Origin: Eubacterium sp.
Lineage (GTDB): Bacteria; Bacillota; Clostridia; Acetivibrionales; DSM-1351
DNA: 57,401 bases
Assembly (NCBI GenBank): GCA_029266335.1
Contig: JAQSXC010000004.1
Coordinates: forward strand, 1 to 57,401
Reading direction: 5' to 3'
The stretch's first letter is position 1. Every line of letters starts with the position of its first letter. The position numbers and the translations under genes are program-made. Of this stretch, positions 7,684 through 17,513 are shown piece by piece. The notes below the pieces were generated by a model that did no database searches, was not told the origin of the DNA, and saw only the letters and a list, made by a program, of their open reading frames with translations.

Positions 7684-10600
7684 ATGTTTCAGATTTCAAA
7701 AGACATTATTTACTACCTTTCAACACCGATTAAGTTTAAGAAGGGTATGGAGTATTATAATTCCAACAGAATCAAAGCGGTATCCTTTAATGAAGAACTG
7801 CTGCTTTTTGATGCAACGGTAATAGGTACACGTCCATATAATGTTCAGATACAATTCGGAAAAGAGGGCCGTATTAAAAGCTATTCCTGCACCTGTCCCG
7901 ACAATTCCAAAACCGAAAGCTGCTGCAAGCACATAGCTGCAGTATTATTTCTCATTAAGTCAAAAGATGAACAGGGTTTCTTCAATTCTGCAACACAGAA
8001 AAAGTCTGTCAAAGAAATATTTGAGTTCTTTAATAGTAAATCGGCTGGTATGAAAACTAAAGTTAACGTTGAATACAATCTGGAACTGCTGAAAACAAAA
8101 GCTGCATATATAAAAAGAGGACCTGCCGCCGTTCTTACACTGAGGATAGGCATTGACAGATTCTATATTGTCAGAAATGTCGGAGAACTTCTCGAATGCC
8201 TGAAGAATAACAAAGAGTTGGTTTACGGTAAAGGTTTTTCCTTTGATCCTTCCATTCATGCTTTCACTGATAAGGATGAAGCAATAATTTCCTACTTATA
8301 TGAAATGTGGCAGAACGAAAATCTCATTGATTACTTAACCGGAGATGTCAAAAAGCAAAGTGTGTTCAGAGATAAGGACATATTTTTATCTGATGCTTCT
8401 CTTAAGAGAATACTGAAGCTCATGCAGCCTTTGTCCTTTAATGTAAACATTGATGGTCAGGTTATTGAAAATGTTACTATTGCTGTTAAAGATATACCTG
8501 TTGATTTTACGTTAACCAGAAATGCAAGTACCGTTGATCTGGATATTGACACGAAACACCCAATCCATATGGTTACTTCAGATTGTGAATATTTCCTGTA
8601 TCAAAATCAAATATGTAAGGTATCCCTGCATCAAAAAGACTATCTGAAACCCTTTATTCAATATATCCAGAAAGAAAAGCAAAATAAAATCAGTTTCCTT
8701 GATCATGATAAAGAAAGGTTTTTTACAGAAATACTTCCCTTTATTGAAAAGACCGGTCAGGTATACATAGACGAAGAACTTCAATCTCTTGTAGAAAGAC
8801 CTGAGTTTGAACCCGAAATCTACCTTGACAGGTTTGAAGATATTATAACGGCAGATGTACGGTTTAAATATGGCGATAGAATTATAAACCCCTTCTCAGC
8901 CGACAGAGACAAACCCTCTTTTGATAAGATTTTGATAAGAAACCCTGAAGGCGAAGGAAATATTCTGGATATCCTTGCTGAAACCGATTGTAAAGTAAGC
9001 GGAAATAAGATATACCTTGATGAAGAAGAAAAAATATTTGACTTTGTAAACTATGTAATACCCAAGCTTCAGGTACATTCTCAGGTGTTCTATTCGGAGA
9101 GCTTTAAAGCCTTGAGTTTTAAAAGGCTTCCCTCTTTCTCCGGCTTTTTGAGGTTGAACAGTATTAATGGATTTCTGGAATTCAATTTCAATATTGAAGG
9201 CGTTGAGCGGGATGAACTGGCCAGCATCTTTGACAGTTTAAAACAGAAGAAAAAGTACTTCCGGTTAAAGGATGGAGCCTTTCTTCCTCTGGAATCGGAG
9301 AGTCTTCTGAATATGGCTGAAATTATTGATCAATTGGAGCTGACCTCCCGGGACATTGAGGAAGAGTTCGTTCAAATACCCAAATATAGAGCACTCTACA
9401 TAGATAATATCCTTAAAGAAAGCGGCATGAAATTTTTTGAACGCAATACTGCCTTGAAGGATTTGATTCATGATATCCAGGACCCTGCCGAAACAGAATA
9501 TAAGATACCCAAAAGCATAAAAGGGACTCTGAGAGATTATCAGAAGCTTGGTTTTAAATGGATGAAAACCCTCTCACACTATGGTCTGGGTGGAATATTG
9601 GCTGATGATATGGGTTTGGGGAAAACTTTGCAGGTCATTACACTTTTAGAGTATGAAAAGCAGGTATCCGGCTGCTGTCCTTCCATAGTTATTGTTCCCA
9701 CTTCTTTAATATACAACTGGTGTTCGGAGGTTCATAAATTTGCACCCGGGATGTCAGTTACTGCTGTTGTGGGAAACAAGTCCGAGCGTCAGGAATTAAT
9801 TAAAGCAGGAGTAAATACGGGACTGATTGTTACCTCCTATGCACTGATAAGGAGGGATTTTGATGATTATAAAGACTATAATTTCAGATATTGCATTCTT
9901 GATGAAGCACAGCATATTAAGAATCCTCTTTCACAGGCTTCAAAAGCGGTAAAGCAGATAACCTCCCAGCATCGCCTGGCACTTACGGGAACTCCTATGG
10001 AGAATAACCTTTCAGAGCTCTGGTCAGTGTTTGATTTTATACTGCCGGGCTATCTGCATTCACATTCAAAATTTGTCGAGAGGTACGAGAGTCCTATTTC
10101 CAAAGGAGATAACACTACCCTTGCAAGTCTGAGCAAGCAGATACGACCGTTTATTCTGAGAAGACTGAAGCAGGATGTTTTAAAGGAACTTCCCGAAAAG
10201 ATTGAACATGTCATTGAAGCTGAACTTACCCAGGAGCAGAAAAAGCTTTATATTGCTTACCTGGAACAGGCAAAGGGAGAGTTGTTCAGTGAAATCAGGG
10301 AGAAAGGCTTTGAAAGAAGCCAGATCAAGATCCTCTCCGTACTTACCAGACTTCGCCAGCTGTGCTGTCACCCCTCGCTGTTCGTAGAAAACTATGAGGG
10401 TGACAGCGGAAAACTTCAACTGCTGAAGGAAGTTGTTGAGGATTCACTGACTGCCGGCCACAGGATATTACTTTTCTCACAGTTTACCTCCATGCTGGCT
10501 ATAATCAGGACCTGGCTTGAGGATACCGGAATAGATCACCTGTACCTGGACGGAGCAACTCCCGCCGACGAAAGGATGAAGCTGGTCCGCAGCTTTAACA

Positions 10601-10917
10601 ACGGAGAAGGCAATATTTTTCTTCTCTCCCTTAAATCTGGCGGCACAGGACTAAACCTGACAGGCGCCGACACCGTCATTCATTACGATCCCTGGTGGAA
10701 TCCAGCTGTAGAGGACCAGGCAACTGACCGGGCCTACAGGATAGGCCAGACCAAGACTGTTCATGTTATGAAGCTGGTGACCCACGGAACCATAGAAGAA
10801 AAGATATTGAGCCTGAAGGACAGGAAGAAACAGCTTGTAGATGCAGTTATCCAATCCGGAGAAACAATGCTTACCAAAATGACACAGCAGGAACTGACGG
10901 ATTTGTTTGAGATTTGA
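7684..10917 (+). CDS. SNF2-family helicase with SWIM zinc finger
   Basis: A 1077-residue ATP-dependent DNA translocase of the bacterial SWI2/SNF2 type. The N-terminal SWIM zinc finger has Cys69-x-Cys71 and Cys81-x-His83. A long middle region (about 100-600) fits the SNF2-associated domain. The ATPase lobes follow: Walker A DDMGLGKT near 640, DEAQH near 740, motif III LTGTPMEN, and motif VI QATDRAYRIGQT near 1010. The ATG follows GGAG at 7673-7676. It stands alone on the plus strand behind copy A of the structured repeat. The family remodels protein-DNA complexes; the substrate here is unknown. Confidence 0.95.
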   Translation: MFQISKDIIYYLSTPIKFKKGMEYYNSNRIKAVSFNEELLLFDATVIGTRPYNVQIQFGKEGRIKSYSCTCPDNSKTESCCKHIAAVLFLIKSKDEQGFFNSATQKKSVKEIFEFFNSKSAGMKTKVNVEYNLELLKTKAAYIKRGPAAVLTLRIGIDRFYIVRNVGELLECLKNNKELVYGKGFSFDPSIHAFTDKDEAIISYLYEMWQNENLIDYLTGDVKKQSVFRDKDIFLSDASLKRILKLMQPLSFNVNIDGQVIENVTIAVKDIPVDFTLTRNASTVDLDIDTKHPIHMVTSDCEYFLYQNQICKVSLHQKDYLKPFIQYIQKEKQNKISFLDHDKERFFTEILPFIEKTGQVYIDEELQSLVERPEFEPEIYLDRFEDIITADVRFKYGDRIINPFSADRDKPSFDKILIRNPEGEGNILDILAETDCKVSGNKIYLDEEEKIFDFVNYVIPKLQVHSQVFYSESFKALSFKRLPSFSGFLRLNSINGFLEFNFNIEGVERDELASIFDSLKQKKKYFRLKDGAFLPLESESLLNMAEIIDQLELTSRDIEEEFVQIPKYRALYIDNILKESGMKFFERNTALKDLIHDIQDPAETEYKIPKSIKGTLRDYQKLGFKWMKTLSHYGLGGILADDMGLGKTLQVITLLEYEKQVSGCCPSIVIVPTSLIYNWCSEVHKFAPGMSVTAVVGNKSERQELIKAGVNTGLIVTSYALIRRDFDDYKDYNFRYCILDEAQHIKNPLSQASKAVKQITSQHRLALTGTPMENNLSELWSVFDFILPGYLHSHSKFVERYESPISKGDNTTLASLSKQIRPFILRRLKQDVLKELPEKIEHVIEAELTQEQKKLYIAYLEQAKGELFSEIREKGFERSQIKILSVLTRLRQLCCHPSLFVENYEGDSGKLQLLKEVVEDSLTAGHRILLFSQFTSMLAIIRTWLEDTGIDHLYLDGATPADERMKLVRSFNNGEGNIFLLSLKSGGTGLNLTGADTVIHYDPWWNPAVEDQATDRAYRIGQTKTVHVMKLVTHGTIEEKILSLKDRKKQLVDAVIQSGETMLTKMTQQELTDLFEI

Positions 10918-11153
10918 TTTATATGTGCTTGTTTTGTAATTATTTAAGTGCATGCTCAGCGTAAAAGAGATTATGAATTAATATAAAATTTTTAAATCCT
11001 TAAGTAAAATTATGGTATAATGTTATTATATTTACATCAATGCTTAATAAATGCAATATTAAATAAAACTACTTACATTTTTACAACTTGTTGTTAAACC
11101 TTGTTGTTAAAACCCATCTGAAATTTACTTACTATATAAGTGAATTAAGGATC
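10918..11153 (+). promoter_or_regulatory. AT-rich spacer with candidate promoter
   Basis: It contains a TATAAT at 11016-11021 that could drive transcription through copy B into the toxin gene, though the -35 is weak. A short direct repeat (CTTGTTGTTAAA, twice, near 11086-11110) is also present. No coding potential or clear terminator was found after the helicase. Confidence 0.35.
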
Positions 11154-11301
11154 AGTTGAATAATAAATTCCGAAAGTTAAAGCAAGGAATTTTTTAGTTA
11201 GGCAAGACGGAGAAGGGCGCAATAATTGCTTTATTGCAACTGGCGACAACTCAGCATAACGGAAAAATAACCGCTTTAGAATCGGAAGTTATTATTTGAC
11301 T
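11154..11301 (+). ncRNA. Structured 148-nt repeat element, copy B
   Basis: It has the same length and order of conserved blocks as copy A (7505-7652): CCGAAAGTTAAAGC, TGCTTTATTGCAACTG, AGCATAA.GGAAAAATA and CCGCTTTAGAATCGGAA. The end-to-end stem is retained (AGTTGAATA with TATTTGACT through G-U pairs). It ends 25 bases before the ATG of the DUF4157 toxin gene, so both copies sit as 5' leaders of plus-strand genes. Confidence 0.6.
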
Positions 11302-11326
11302 GTTCCTATAAGTAAGGGTGATAAAA

Positions 11327-12985
11327 ATGCAAGTTAGAATAGCGGCAGAAAAGAAACCAGAGCAGGCACCTGAAAGAAGAAATAAGAGCACCTATAACAC
11401 CACTTCCCCATCGGCAAAAAAGCCTGCTGCAAAAAAGTCAAATGTGAGGACAACAGACTATCGTCAAATGATGCAAATTTTCCTCACAAACCCGGATTCT
11501 GTGACACATGAAGAATTCATGTTTCTCCAGAGTGCTGTTGGATACCGGGAGACACTTACATTACTGGAAGAGGGAAAAAAACGCAAGAAGCTTGAAAAAA
11601 TCGGGCAATCTGTTCCATCTTCGCAACCTCATATTAAAGGCACTGAAGCCGCACAGCTTAACAAAGCTGCTGTGCAGGAGCCCATTAATAGGAAAGTCAA
11701 CAATGGCATACCTGATAAGCTGAAACACGGAATAGAGAAGCTTTCCGGTGTAGATCTTTCGGATATCAGCGTACATCAGAGCTCCAATAAACCCGAACAA
11801 TTAGGGGCACTTGCATATACTCAGGGTAAGGATATTTACCTGGCCCCTGGACAGGATAAGCAGCTTCCTCATGAAAGTTGGCACGCAGTACAACAAAAGC
11901 AGGGAAGAGTCTCTCCAACCTTAAAGACCAAAACCGGCACCGTTGTAAATGATGATGATGAGCTGGAAAAAGAAGCCGACATAATGGGCAGCAAAGCCGA
12001 GAGCACTTATACCCCCAATATTGCCGGAAACCAGCCGGAGAATACGTCAGAAGATATACCCGCAGAGTCCAAGGCAGCAGGCATTATAGACGAAAATGCG
12101 GAGGGCGATACTGTCCAACTCAAGGCATCCTCTTCCATACATACTGAACAGCCTGATGAGGTTATACAGAAAAAAGATAAAAATAACTCTAACTCCATCC
12201 TGGATATAATTCAGGGTGCACTTGATGTCATAGGCTTTTTACCTGGTCTGGGCGATATTGCAGATGCTGTCAATACGGGCATAGCAATAATTCGCAAGCA
12301 GTGGCTGAATGCGGTATTTTCAGCAATAGCCCTGATTCCGGTGCTGGGCTCGGCAATTGCAACACCAATTAAAACGTTGGTAAGAGCCGCAGGAAATACC
12401 TCTCTCATAAAAAAAGCGGTAAATTTATTAGCTTCATTGCTGGGCGGGTTAAAAAATGTTATATCAAAATTATCGGGATTATTCTCGAACTTAAAAGGTT
12501 TACTGCGAAAGCTGCCTGATTTGATCAGTTCAATATCGGACAAGTTCCTTGTAAAACTTGCTGTCGGTAAAAAAGGCGTTAATGCAATCAAGGACTTTGC
12601 AAAAACCATAAGAGGCGGTATTGAAACCCTTTGTAAAAAGGTTGATGAAGTTCTTACCTCAATAAAGAAGGCGTTTGGTAAGGGAACGGTTAAGGCTACA
12701 GGACAGCTTCACCATATCCTTACAAACAAAACAATGAAAGCATTAGATAATCATCCAACATTGAAGGGTAAATTTAATAGAGAAGACCCTATATTTAAAT
12801 ATAGGGCAGCAGATGCGGATGCTCATAAAGGTTATCAACAGTGGCATAGAGATGTTGATAACAAAGTTGTAACTTGGTTGCAAAATAACCCTCAAGCCAC
12901 TGTAACTCAGTTTAAAAACTTTTTAAATAGGCTTTATCAAAGCCAAGACATAAGTAAACGTATACCTAATGTAAATATAAAATAG
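11327..12985 (+). CDS. DUF4157 polymorphic toxin with HNH/AHH-like tip
   Basis: A 552-residue modular toxin. Residues 1-125 are a Lys/Gln/Pro-rich head with no signal peptide. Residues about 130-220 form a DUF4157 domain with a retained HExxH zinc-protease motif (HESWH, 182-186). A linker leads to a hydrophobic pre-toxin region (GFLPGLGDIADAVN... about 300-370). The last ~100 residues hold LHHILTNK (His-His at 462-463) and GYQQWHRDVD...WLQNN, resembling HNH/AHH nuclease toxin tips. ATG at 11327 has AAGG upstream. DUF4157 proteins are often cargo of contractile injection systems. The next gene is the likely immunity gene. The delivery route is inferred. Confidence 0.75.
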   Translation: MQVRIAAEKKPEQAPERRNKSTYNTTSPSAKKPAAKKSNVRTTDYRQMMQIFLTNPDSVTHEEFMFLQSAVGYRETLTLLEEGKKRKKLEKIGQSVPSSQPHIKGTEAAQLNKAAVQEPINRKVNNGIPDKLKHGIEKLSGVDLSDISVHQSSNKPEQLGALAYTQGKDIYLAPGQDKQLPHESWHAVQQKQGRVSPTLKTKTGTVVNDDDELEKEADIMGSKAESTYTPNIAGNQPENTSEDIPAESKAAGIIDENAEGDTVQLKASSSIHTEQPDEVIQKKDKNNSNSILDIIQGALDVIGFLPGLGDIADAVNTGIAIIRKQWLNAVFSAIALIPVLGSAIATPIKTLVRAAGNTSLIKKAVNLLASLLGGLKNVISKLSGLFSNLKGLLRKLPDLISSISDKFLVKLAVGKKGVNAIKDFAKTIRGGIETLCKKVDEVLTSIKKAFGKGTVKATGQLHHILTNKTMKALDNHPTLKGKFNREDPIFKYRAADADAHKGYQQWHRDVDNKVVTWLQNNPQATVTQFKNFLNRLYQSQDISKRIPNVNIK

Positions 12986-12997
12986 GATGTGATGAAA

Positions 12998-13624
12998 ATG
13001 GATTTCTATGTTATCAACAATAATAGATTTAATGATAGTAAGTATGCTTTTGGTGAGTCTATTGACCAAAAGACAGGAGATTTTGAGATATGTGAGGTCT
13101 GCAAATCCCCCATTAGTATGAGACGATGGTTACCGCCTTTCAACGTTAAGCTTTCAAAGCCGTCATACGGTGACTTTGTGTTTGGTACATTCACAACTTT
13201 TCTAGTATCTGAAGTATTTAAACAAAAATATGAAAGTGCAGATCTTAAGGGAATATTGGCTTTTGAGCCTATTGATGTTGTAAAAGTGAAACGTGTCAAG
13301 CTACTTTCACCTACTCCCCCTCAATTTTATAATGTAGTAGTTACAAGAAGTAAAACAAGAATTGATGAAGTAAAGTCAATGTTTGTACGTGATGGTGATG
13401 TAGAATGTGATACTTGCAGAACCGGAGGAGCCATTTCTTCATTTCAGGGAGTTTACTTATTGCAGGAAACCTGGGATAGATATGATATATTCTTCCCAAC
13501 AGGCTTACCCGGTACAATAGTTATTTCTCAAAGGTTTTACGACTTTGTTAAAGAAAATAAGTTTACTAATATAGATTTTGTCCCTGCTGAGCAATATGCT
13601 GCACCATGGGCTATTGAGAAATAG
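12998..13624 (+). CDS. Putative immunity protein, double-CxxC type
   Basis: A 208-residue cytoplasmic protein whose ATG lies 12 bases after the toxin stop, the arrangement expected of a toxin/immunity pair. It has two CxxC pairs, CEVC (32-35) and CDTC (about 136-139). This resembles the double-CxxCG family found as immunity (SitI-type) proteins beside AHH-like toxins in Myxococcus; I make that link from memory. It is more AT-rich than its neighbours, consistent with a mobile toxin-tip/immunity cassette. Its TAG stop runs directly, in the same frame, into a truncated GNAT gene. Confidence 0.65.
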   Translation: MDFYVINNNRFNDSKYAFGESIDQKTGDFEICEVCKSPISMRRWLPPFNVKLSKPSYGDFVFGTFTTFLVSEVFKQKYESADLKGILAFEPIDVVKVKRVKLLSPTPPQFYNVVVTRSKTRIDEVKSMFVRDGDVECDTCRTGGAISSFQGVYLLQETWDRYDIFFPTGLPGTIVISQRFYDFVKENKFTNIDFVPAEQYAAPWAIEK

Positions 13625-14107
13625 TTACCTGATGCAGGCATTTTAGGTGAGATCCATTCCCGGTCCTGGAAAGCTGCATATAAAGGGATAATACCTGATG
13701 GAGTGCTGGATGGAATTACTCCTGAAAAAAGGCGGCAGTACTTTGAAAAAGCACTTGCAGATGGTTGGGAGGATACTGCAATCCTTTTTAATGAGGATAA
13801 GGCTACAGGCTTTATAAGTATCGGCAAGTGCAGAGATAGCGATAAAGATTGCTCATGTGGTGAGATAGGGGGCATTTATTTACTGCCTGAATACCGGGGT
13901 ACAGGTATTGGATCTGAATTGATGAAATGGGGTCTGGCGGAGCTTAAAAAAAGGAATTTTACCCGAGTGACCCTGTGGGTTCTTGAAGATAATATCAGTG
14001 CCAGAAGGTTCTATGAAAAAATTGGATTTGAATACGATGGAACCGTTCAGGAAATAACATTGGGCAAGGTGCTGAAGGAATGCAGGTACAACATGCTTTT
14101 TAAATAA
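13625..14107 (+). pseudogene. GNAT acetyltransferase lacking its 5' end
   Basis: The frame is open from the base after the immunity stop and encodes LPDAGILGEIHSRSWKAAYK, the usual GNAT N-terminal region minus its first ~10-15 residues. It continues to a normal acetyl-CoA loop (LPEYRGTGIGSELM) and the C-terminal ARRFYEKIGF. No start codon with a ribosome site restores the beginning; the first in-frame GTG (13703) would omit strand 1 and helix 1 of the fold. The abrupt join at the immunity stop points to insertion or recombination of the toxin cassette into this gene. A terminator follows. Confidence 0.7.
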
Positions 14108-14115
14108 TGGTTAAA

Positions 14116-14159
14116 AAAACGGCAGATAAAAGTTTATAAATACTTATACCTGCCGTTTT
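14116..14159. terminator. Bidirectional terminator
   Basis: AAAACGGCAG (14116-14125) pairs with CTGCCGTTTT (14150-14159) between convergent transcripts, with A-tract and T-tract on the two sides. Confidence 0.8.
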
Positions 14160-14240
14160 AGTTTGTGACACAATGATATACGTTGTACAAAAATACCAAC
14201 GTTATATTAAATTTATTTCATCAAGCAGCCGGCAACCCGT

Positions 14241-15356
14241 TTACTTTAAATTGTCCGGATTCAGCCCCTTCAGTTCTTCTGCAACAAAGATGCCATCTTT
14301 TCTAATGAGCTTGTCATCAAACCAAATTTCTCCTCCACCGTATTCAGGTCTCTGAATGAATACCAGATCCCAGTGTATTGATGATTTGTTGCCATTTGGA
14401 GCATCATCATAGCAGCTTCCGGGTGTAAAGTGGATACTGCCTCTTATCTTTTCATCAAAGAGAGTGTCTTTCATGGGCGTTTCAATGAATGGGTTTACTC
14501 CAATTGCAAATTCACCTACATATCTTGCAGCATCATCAGTATCAAGTATTTCATTTATTCGTTCGGTATTATTGGCTGTAGCCTTGATAATCTTTCCATC
14601 CTTAAACTCAAAACTAATGTTTTCAAAAGTAACTCCCTGATATACTGCAGGACAGTTATAGCTTATAACGCCGTTGACAGAATCCTTCACCGGGGCGGTA
14701 TATACTTCTCCATCAGGAATATTCAGCTTTCCGTCACACTTTATTGCAGGTATTCCCTTGATTGAGAAGGACAAATCTGTACCCTTACCTGTAATTCTGA
14801 CCCTATCGGTTGCTTCCATCATTTTTACCAGAGGATCCATAGCAGCAGACATCTTCCTGTAATCCAAATTGCAAACGTTGAAATAGAAGTCCTCAAAGTA
14901 TTCTGTGGGTATATTTGCCAACTGTGCCATTGAGTGGCTCGGGTATCTCATAACCACCCATCTGGTATGGTTCACTCTTTGTTCCGAATGGACCGGTTTG
15001 TTAAACAGAGACATATAAATTTTCATTTTATCTGACGGAACAGTTCCCTTTTCACTGACATTGTCACCCGATCTTATTCCGATATATGCATCCATGTCCT
15101 CCATACGGGCAAGCTCGTAACGGGCCATATCCTTCATCTGTTCTTCCGTACACTGTTCCAGCAGCACTCTCTCAAGTTCAGGATTTTTTATTGTGAGATA
15201 GGGTATTCCTCCCACCTTATAAGCCTCACGTATCAAGGCCCTTGACAAGGGTACCTCATTACCTATATTTTCAATGAGAATCTTTTGCCCTGCTTTTAGT
15301 TCACAGGAGTAATTTATCAAATTCTCGGCCAGCTTTTCTATTCGTGAATCCTTCAT
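14241..15356 (-). CDS. Aminopeptidase, M29 (AmpS/T) family
   Basis: Cytoplasmic metallo-aminopeptidase of 371 residues. The M29 metal-binding pattern is visible: NIPDGEVYTAP, ARYVGEFAIGVNP, HFTPG..Y and SSIHWDLVF (Glu, Glu, His, His and Asp ligands). A double ATG occurs at the start; the second (15356) has proper spacing from GGAGG, the first only two bases. It follows pepF on the same strand with a gap of about 40 bases, so the two probably form a peptide-degradation operon. Confidence 0.93.
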   Translation of the reverse strand: MKDSRIEKLAENLINYSCELKAGQKILIENIGNEVPLSRALIREAYKVGGIPYLTIKNPELERVLLEQCTEEQMKDMARYELARMEDMDAYIGIRSGDNVSEKGTVPSDKMKIYMSLFNKPVHSEQRVNHTRWVVMRYPSHSMAQLANIPTEYFEDFYFNVCNLDYRKMSAAMDPLVKMMEATDRVRITGKGTDLSFSIKGIPAIKCDGKLNIPDGEVYTAPVKDSVNGVISYNCPAVYQGVTFENISFEFKDGKIIKATANNTERINEILDTDDAARYVGEFAIGVNPFIETPMKDTLFDEKIRGSIHFTPGSCYDDAPNGNKSSIHWDLVFIQRPEYGGGEIWFDDKLIRKDGIFVAEELKGLNPDNLK

Positions 15357-15395
15357 ATTCATTTCCTCCGACGGTTTTATTAAATGTTATATAGT

Positions 15396-17201
15396 TTAAC
15401 CCAGCAATTCTTCCAGCTCATCCAGAGTCTTTTCAAATACGTTCAGAGCCTCCTGAATGGGCTGCGGTGTTGATAAATCAACTCCTGCAATTTTTAGAAG
15501 GTCCAGAGGATAATTGGAACCTCCGCTCTTCAGGAACTCAATATATTTATCAACTGCAGGTTTTCCCTCTGTCAGTATCTTCTCAGCTATAGCAGTTGCC
15601 GAAGAGAAGCCAGTAGCATATTTGTAAACATAGAAGCTGCTGTAGAAGTGGGGTATTCTGGACCACTCCATTGCAATATCCTCATCGACCGTAACTTCTT
15701 CACCAAAATACTTCTTGTTCAAGCCATAATACATGTCGCACAATTCCTGAGCATTCAATGCATCTCCCTGCTCTACCTTCTCGTGTATCATCTTTTCAAA
15801 TTCAGCAAACATAACCTGTCTGAAAACTGTTCCTCTGAATTCCTCAAGATAGTGATTCAGCAGGTATGCTTTCTCCTGTTTGCTTGAAGCCCTAGGCAGC
15901 AGGTACCTCATCAAAAGAGATTCATTTACGGTTGATGCAACTTCGGCAACAAATATCTTATACTCTGAGTATACATACGGCTGAGTCATGTTTGTATAGT
16001 ATGAATGCAGCGCGTGACCCATTTCATGGGCGAGCGTAAATACATCGTTTATAGTGTCCTGATAATTGAGAAGAACGTAAGGATGAGTCTTGTAGGAACC
16101 CCATGCATATGCTCCGCTGGTCTTCCCCTCATTTTCATAGACATCTATCCAGGCCGAATTCATGCCCTTTTCCAGATAACCCGCATACTCCTCTCCCAAT
16201 GGCTTTAATCCTTCAGAAACAATTTTCTTTGCCTCTTCATAAGGTATTTTCTTGTCAAACTCCTCCACCATTGGGACATAGAGATCGTACATGTGAAGCT
16301 CATCCAGCTTCAGAACCTTTTTGCGCAGTTTCAGATATCTGTCCAGCAGAGGAAGATTTTTATTAACTGTATCAATAAGTGTATTGTAAACATCAACACA
16401 AATATTGTCATTATCGAGCGAAGCCACTAGTGCTGAAGGATACTTCCTTACCTGAGAATAAAATCTGTTCTTCTTTACGTTACCAGTAAGTGATGAGGCT
16501 AAAGTATTTTTCATCTTCTTATATGAAGTGTATACTGCTTCAAATGCATCCTTTCTAACCCTTCTATCCTTGCTTTCCAGGAAAGCAATATATCTTCCCT
16601 TTGTTACCTCAACCTCTTCCCCCTCTTCATCCTTTATGTAGGGGAATTTGATATCAGCATTATTAAACATAGTAAAAACATCTCCGGCAACATCGGATAT
16701 CTCAGAGGACATAGCCAGTATCTGCTCTTCCTTTTCAGACAGAATATGTTCCTTCTGCCTCAAATTTTCCTTTATCATAAATAAATAGGTGGATAGTTCC
16801 TTATTTTCACTTGCGTAGGAAAGAAGTTTGTCTTCCGGTATTGCCAGCATTTCCGGAACGATAAATGAAATAGCCGAAAAAACCTCAGTTACCAGTGAAG
16901 ATGCTCTGTCTGCCAAAGCCTGGTAAGTAGAATCTCCATTGTTTTCATCCCTCTTCATTCTTGCAAAGACAAAAACCTTATCATTTAATGATAACAATTC
17001 ATCATTCTTTTTAAAGCATTCAAGAAGCGTTTGAGCTCCCTCGGCAAGTCTTCCCTGAAAACTCTGCATCTGACCTGCCAGCTCTTTTACCTTTTTAAAA
17101 TCCTGCTCCCACTGCGAAACGTCGCTATAAATGTCCTCAAGCTTCCATTTGAACTTGGGGTCCATGTCCTGTCTCTTTGGCAATGCCTTGTTTGCTGCCA
17201 T
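15396..17201 (-). CDS. pepF: Oligoendopeptidase F (M3B)
   Basis: A 601-residue zinc oligopeptidase that cleaves 7-17-residue peptides in the cytoplasm. It carries the HExxH motif in TLAHEMGHALHSYY and the downstream Glu-containing ASTVNESLL helix. Length matches the family. The ATG at 17201 is preceded by GGAGG. It is the first gene of the minus-strand peptidase pair with the M29 aminopeptidase. Confidence 0.96.
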   Translation of the reverse strand: MAANKALPKRQDMDPKFKWKLEDIYSDVSQWEQDFKKVKELAGQMQSFQGRLAEGAQTLLECFKKNDELLSLNDKVFVFARMKRDENNGDSTYQALADRASSLVTEVFSAISFIVPEMLAIPEDKLLSYASENKELSTYLFMIKENLRQKEHILSEKEEQILAMSSEISDVAGDVFTMFNNADIKFPYIKDEEGEEVEVTKGRYIAFLESKDRRVRKDAFEAVYTSYKKMKNTLASSLTGNVKKNRFYSQVRKYPSALVASLDNDNICVDVYNTLIDTVNKNLPLLDRYLKLRKKVLKLDELHMYDLYVPMVEEFDKKIPYEEAKKIVSEGLKPLGEEYAGYLEKGMNSAWIDVYENEGKTSGAYAWGSYKTHPYVLLNYQDTINDVFTLAHEMGHALHSYYTNMTQPYVYSEYKIFVAEVASTVNESLLMRYLLPRASSKQEKAYLLNHYLEEFRGTVFRQVMFAEFEKMIHEKVEQGDALNAQELCDMYYGLNKKYFGEEVTVDEDIAMEWSRIPHFYSSFYVYKYATGFSSATAIAEKILTEGKPAVDKYIEFLKSGGSNYPLDLLKIAGVDLSTPQPIQEALNVFEKTLDELEELLG

Positions 17202-17513
17202 TTTATCTCTACCTCCGTTACTTATTTTTGCAGTTTACAATACTGCCCATCCCTAATGTCAAAAATAAACTCAATTATTAGTTTATCAATTTTACTCAAT
17301 AATCTTGCATAACTTTACGATCCTGAGAAAAATTTTTTTCTGATACTCTAAATTATAGACCACCGATGAAATAATTTCCATCAGTTCCAACTAAATCTCT
17401 CACAACATTTATTACATTTTAAGAATTTTTATGATACATTATAAAAGTAGGTATTTAATAAGTAATTTATTTTTTAATATATTTTAATTGCAGATAAGCA
17501 GATGGAGGTTTAT
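17202..17513. other. Divergent intergenic region, pepF / SPFH gene
   Basis: 312 AT-rich bases between divergent genes. A TATAAA-like -10 on the plus strand (near 17440) may serve the SPFH gene. No gene, repeat or RNA signature was found. Confidence 0.4.
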
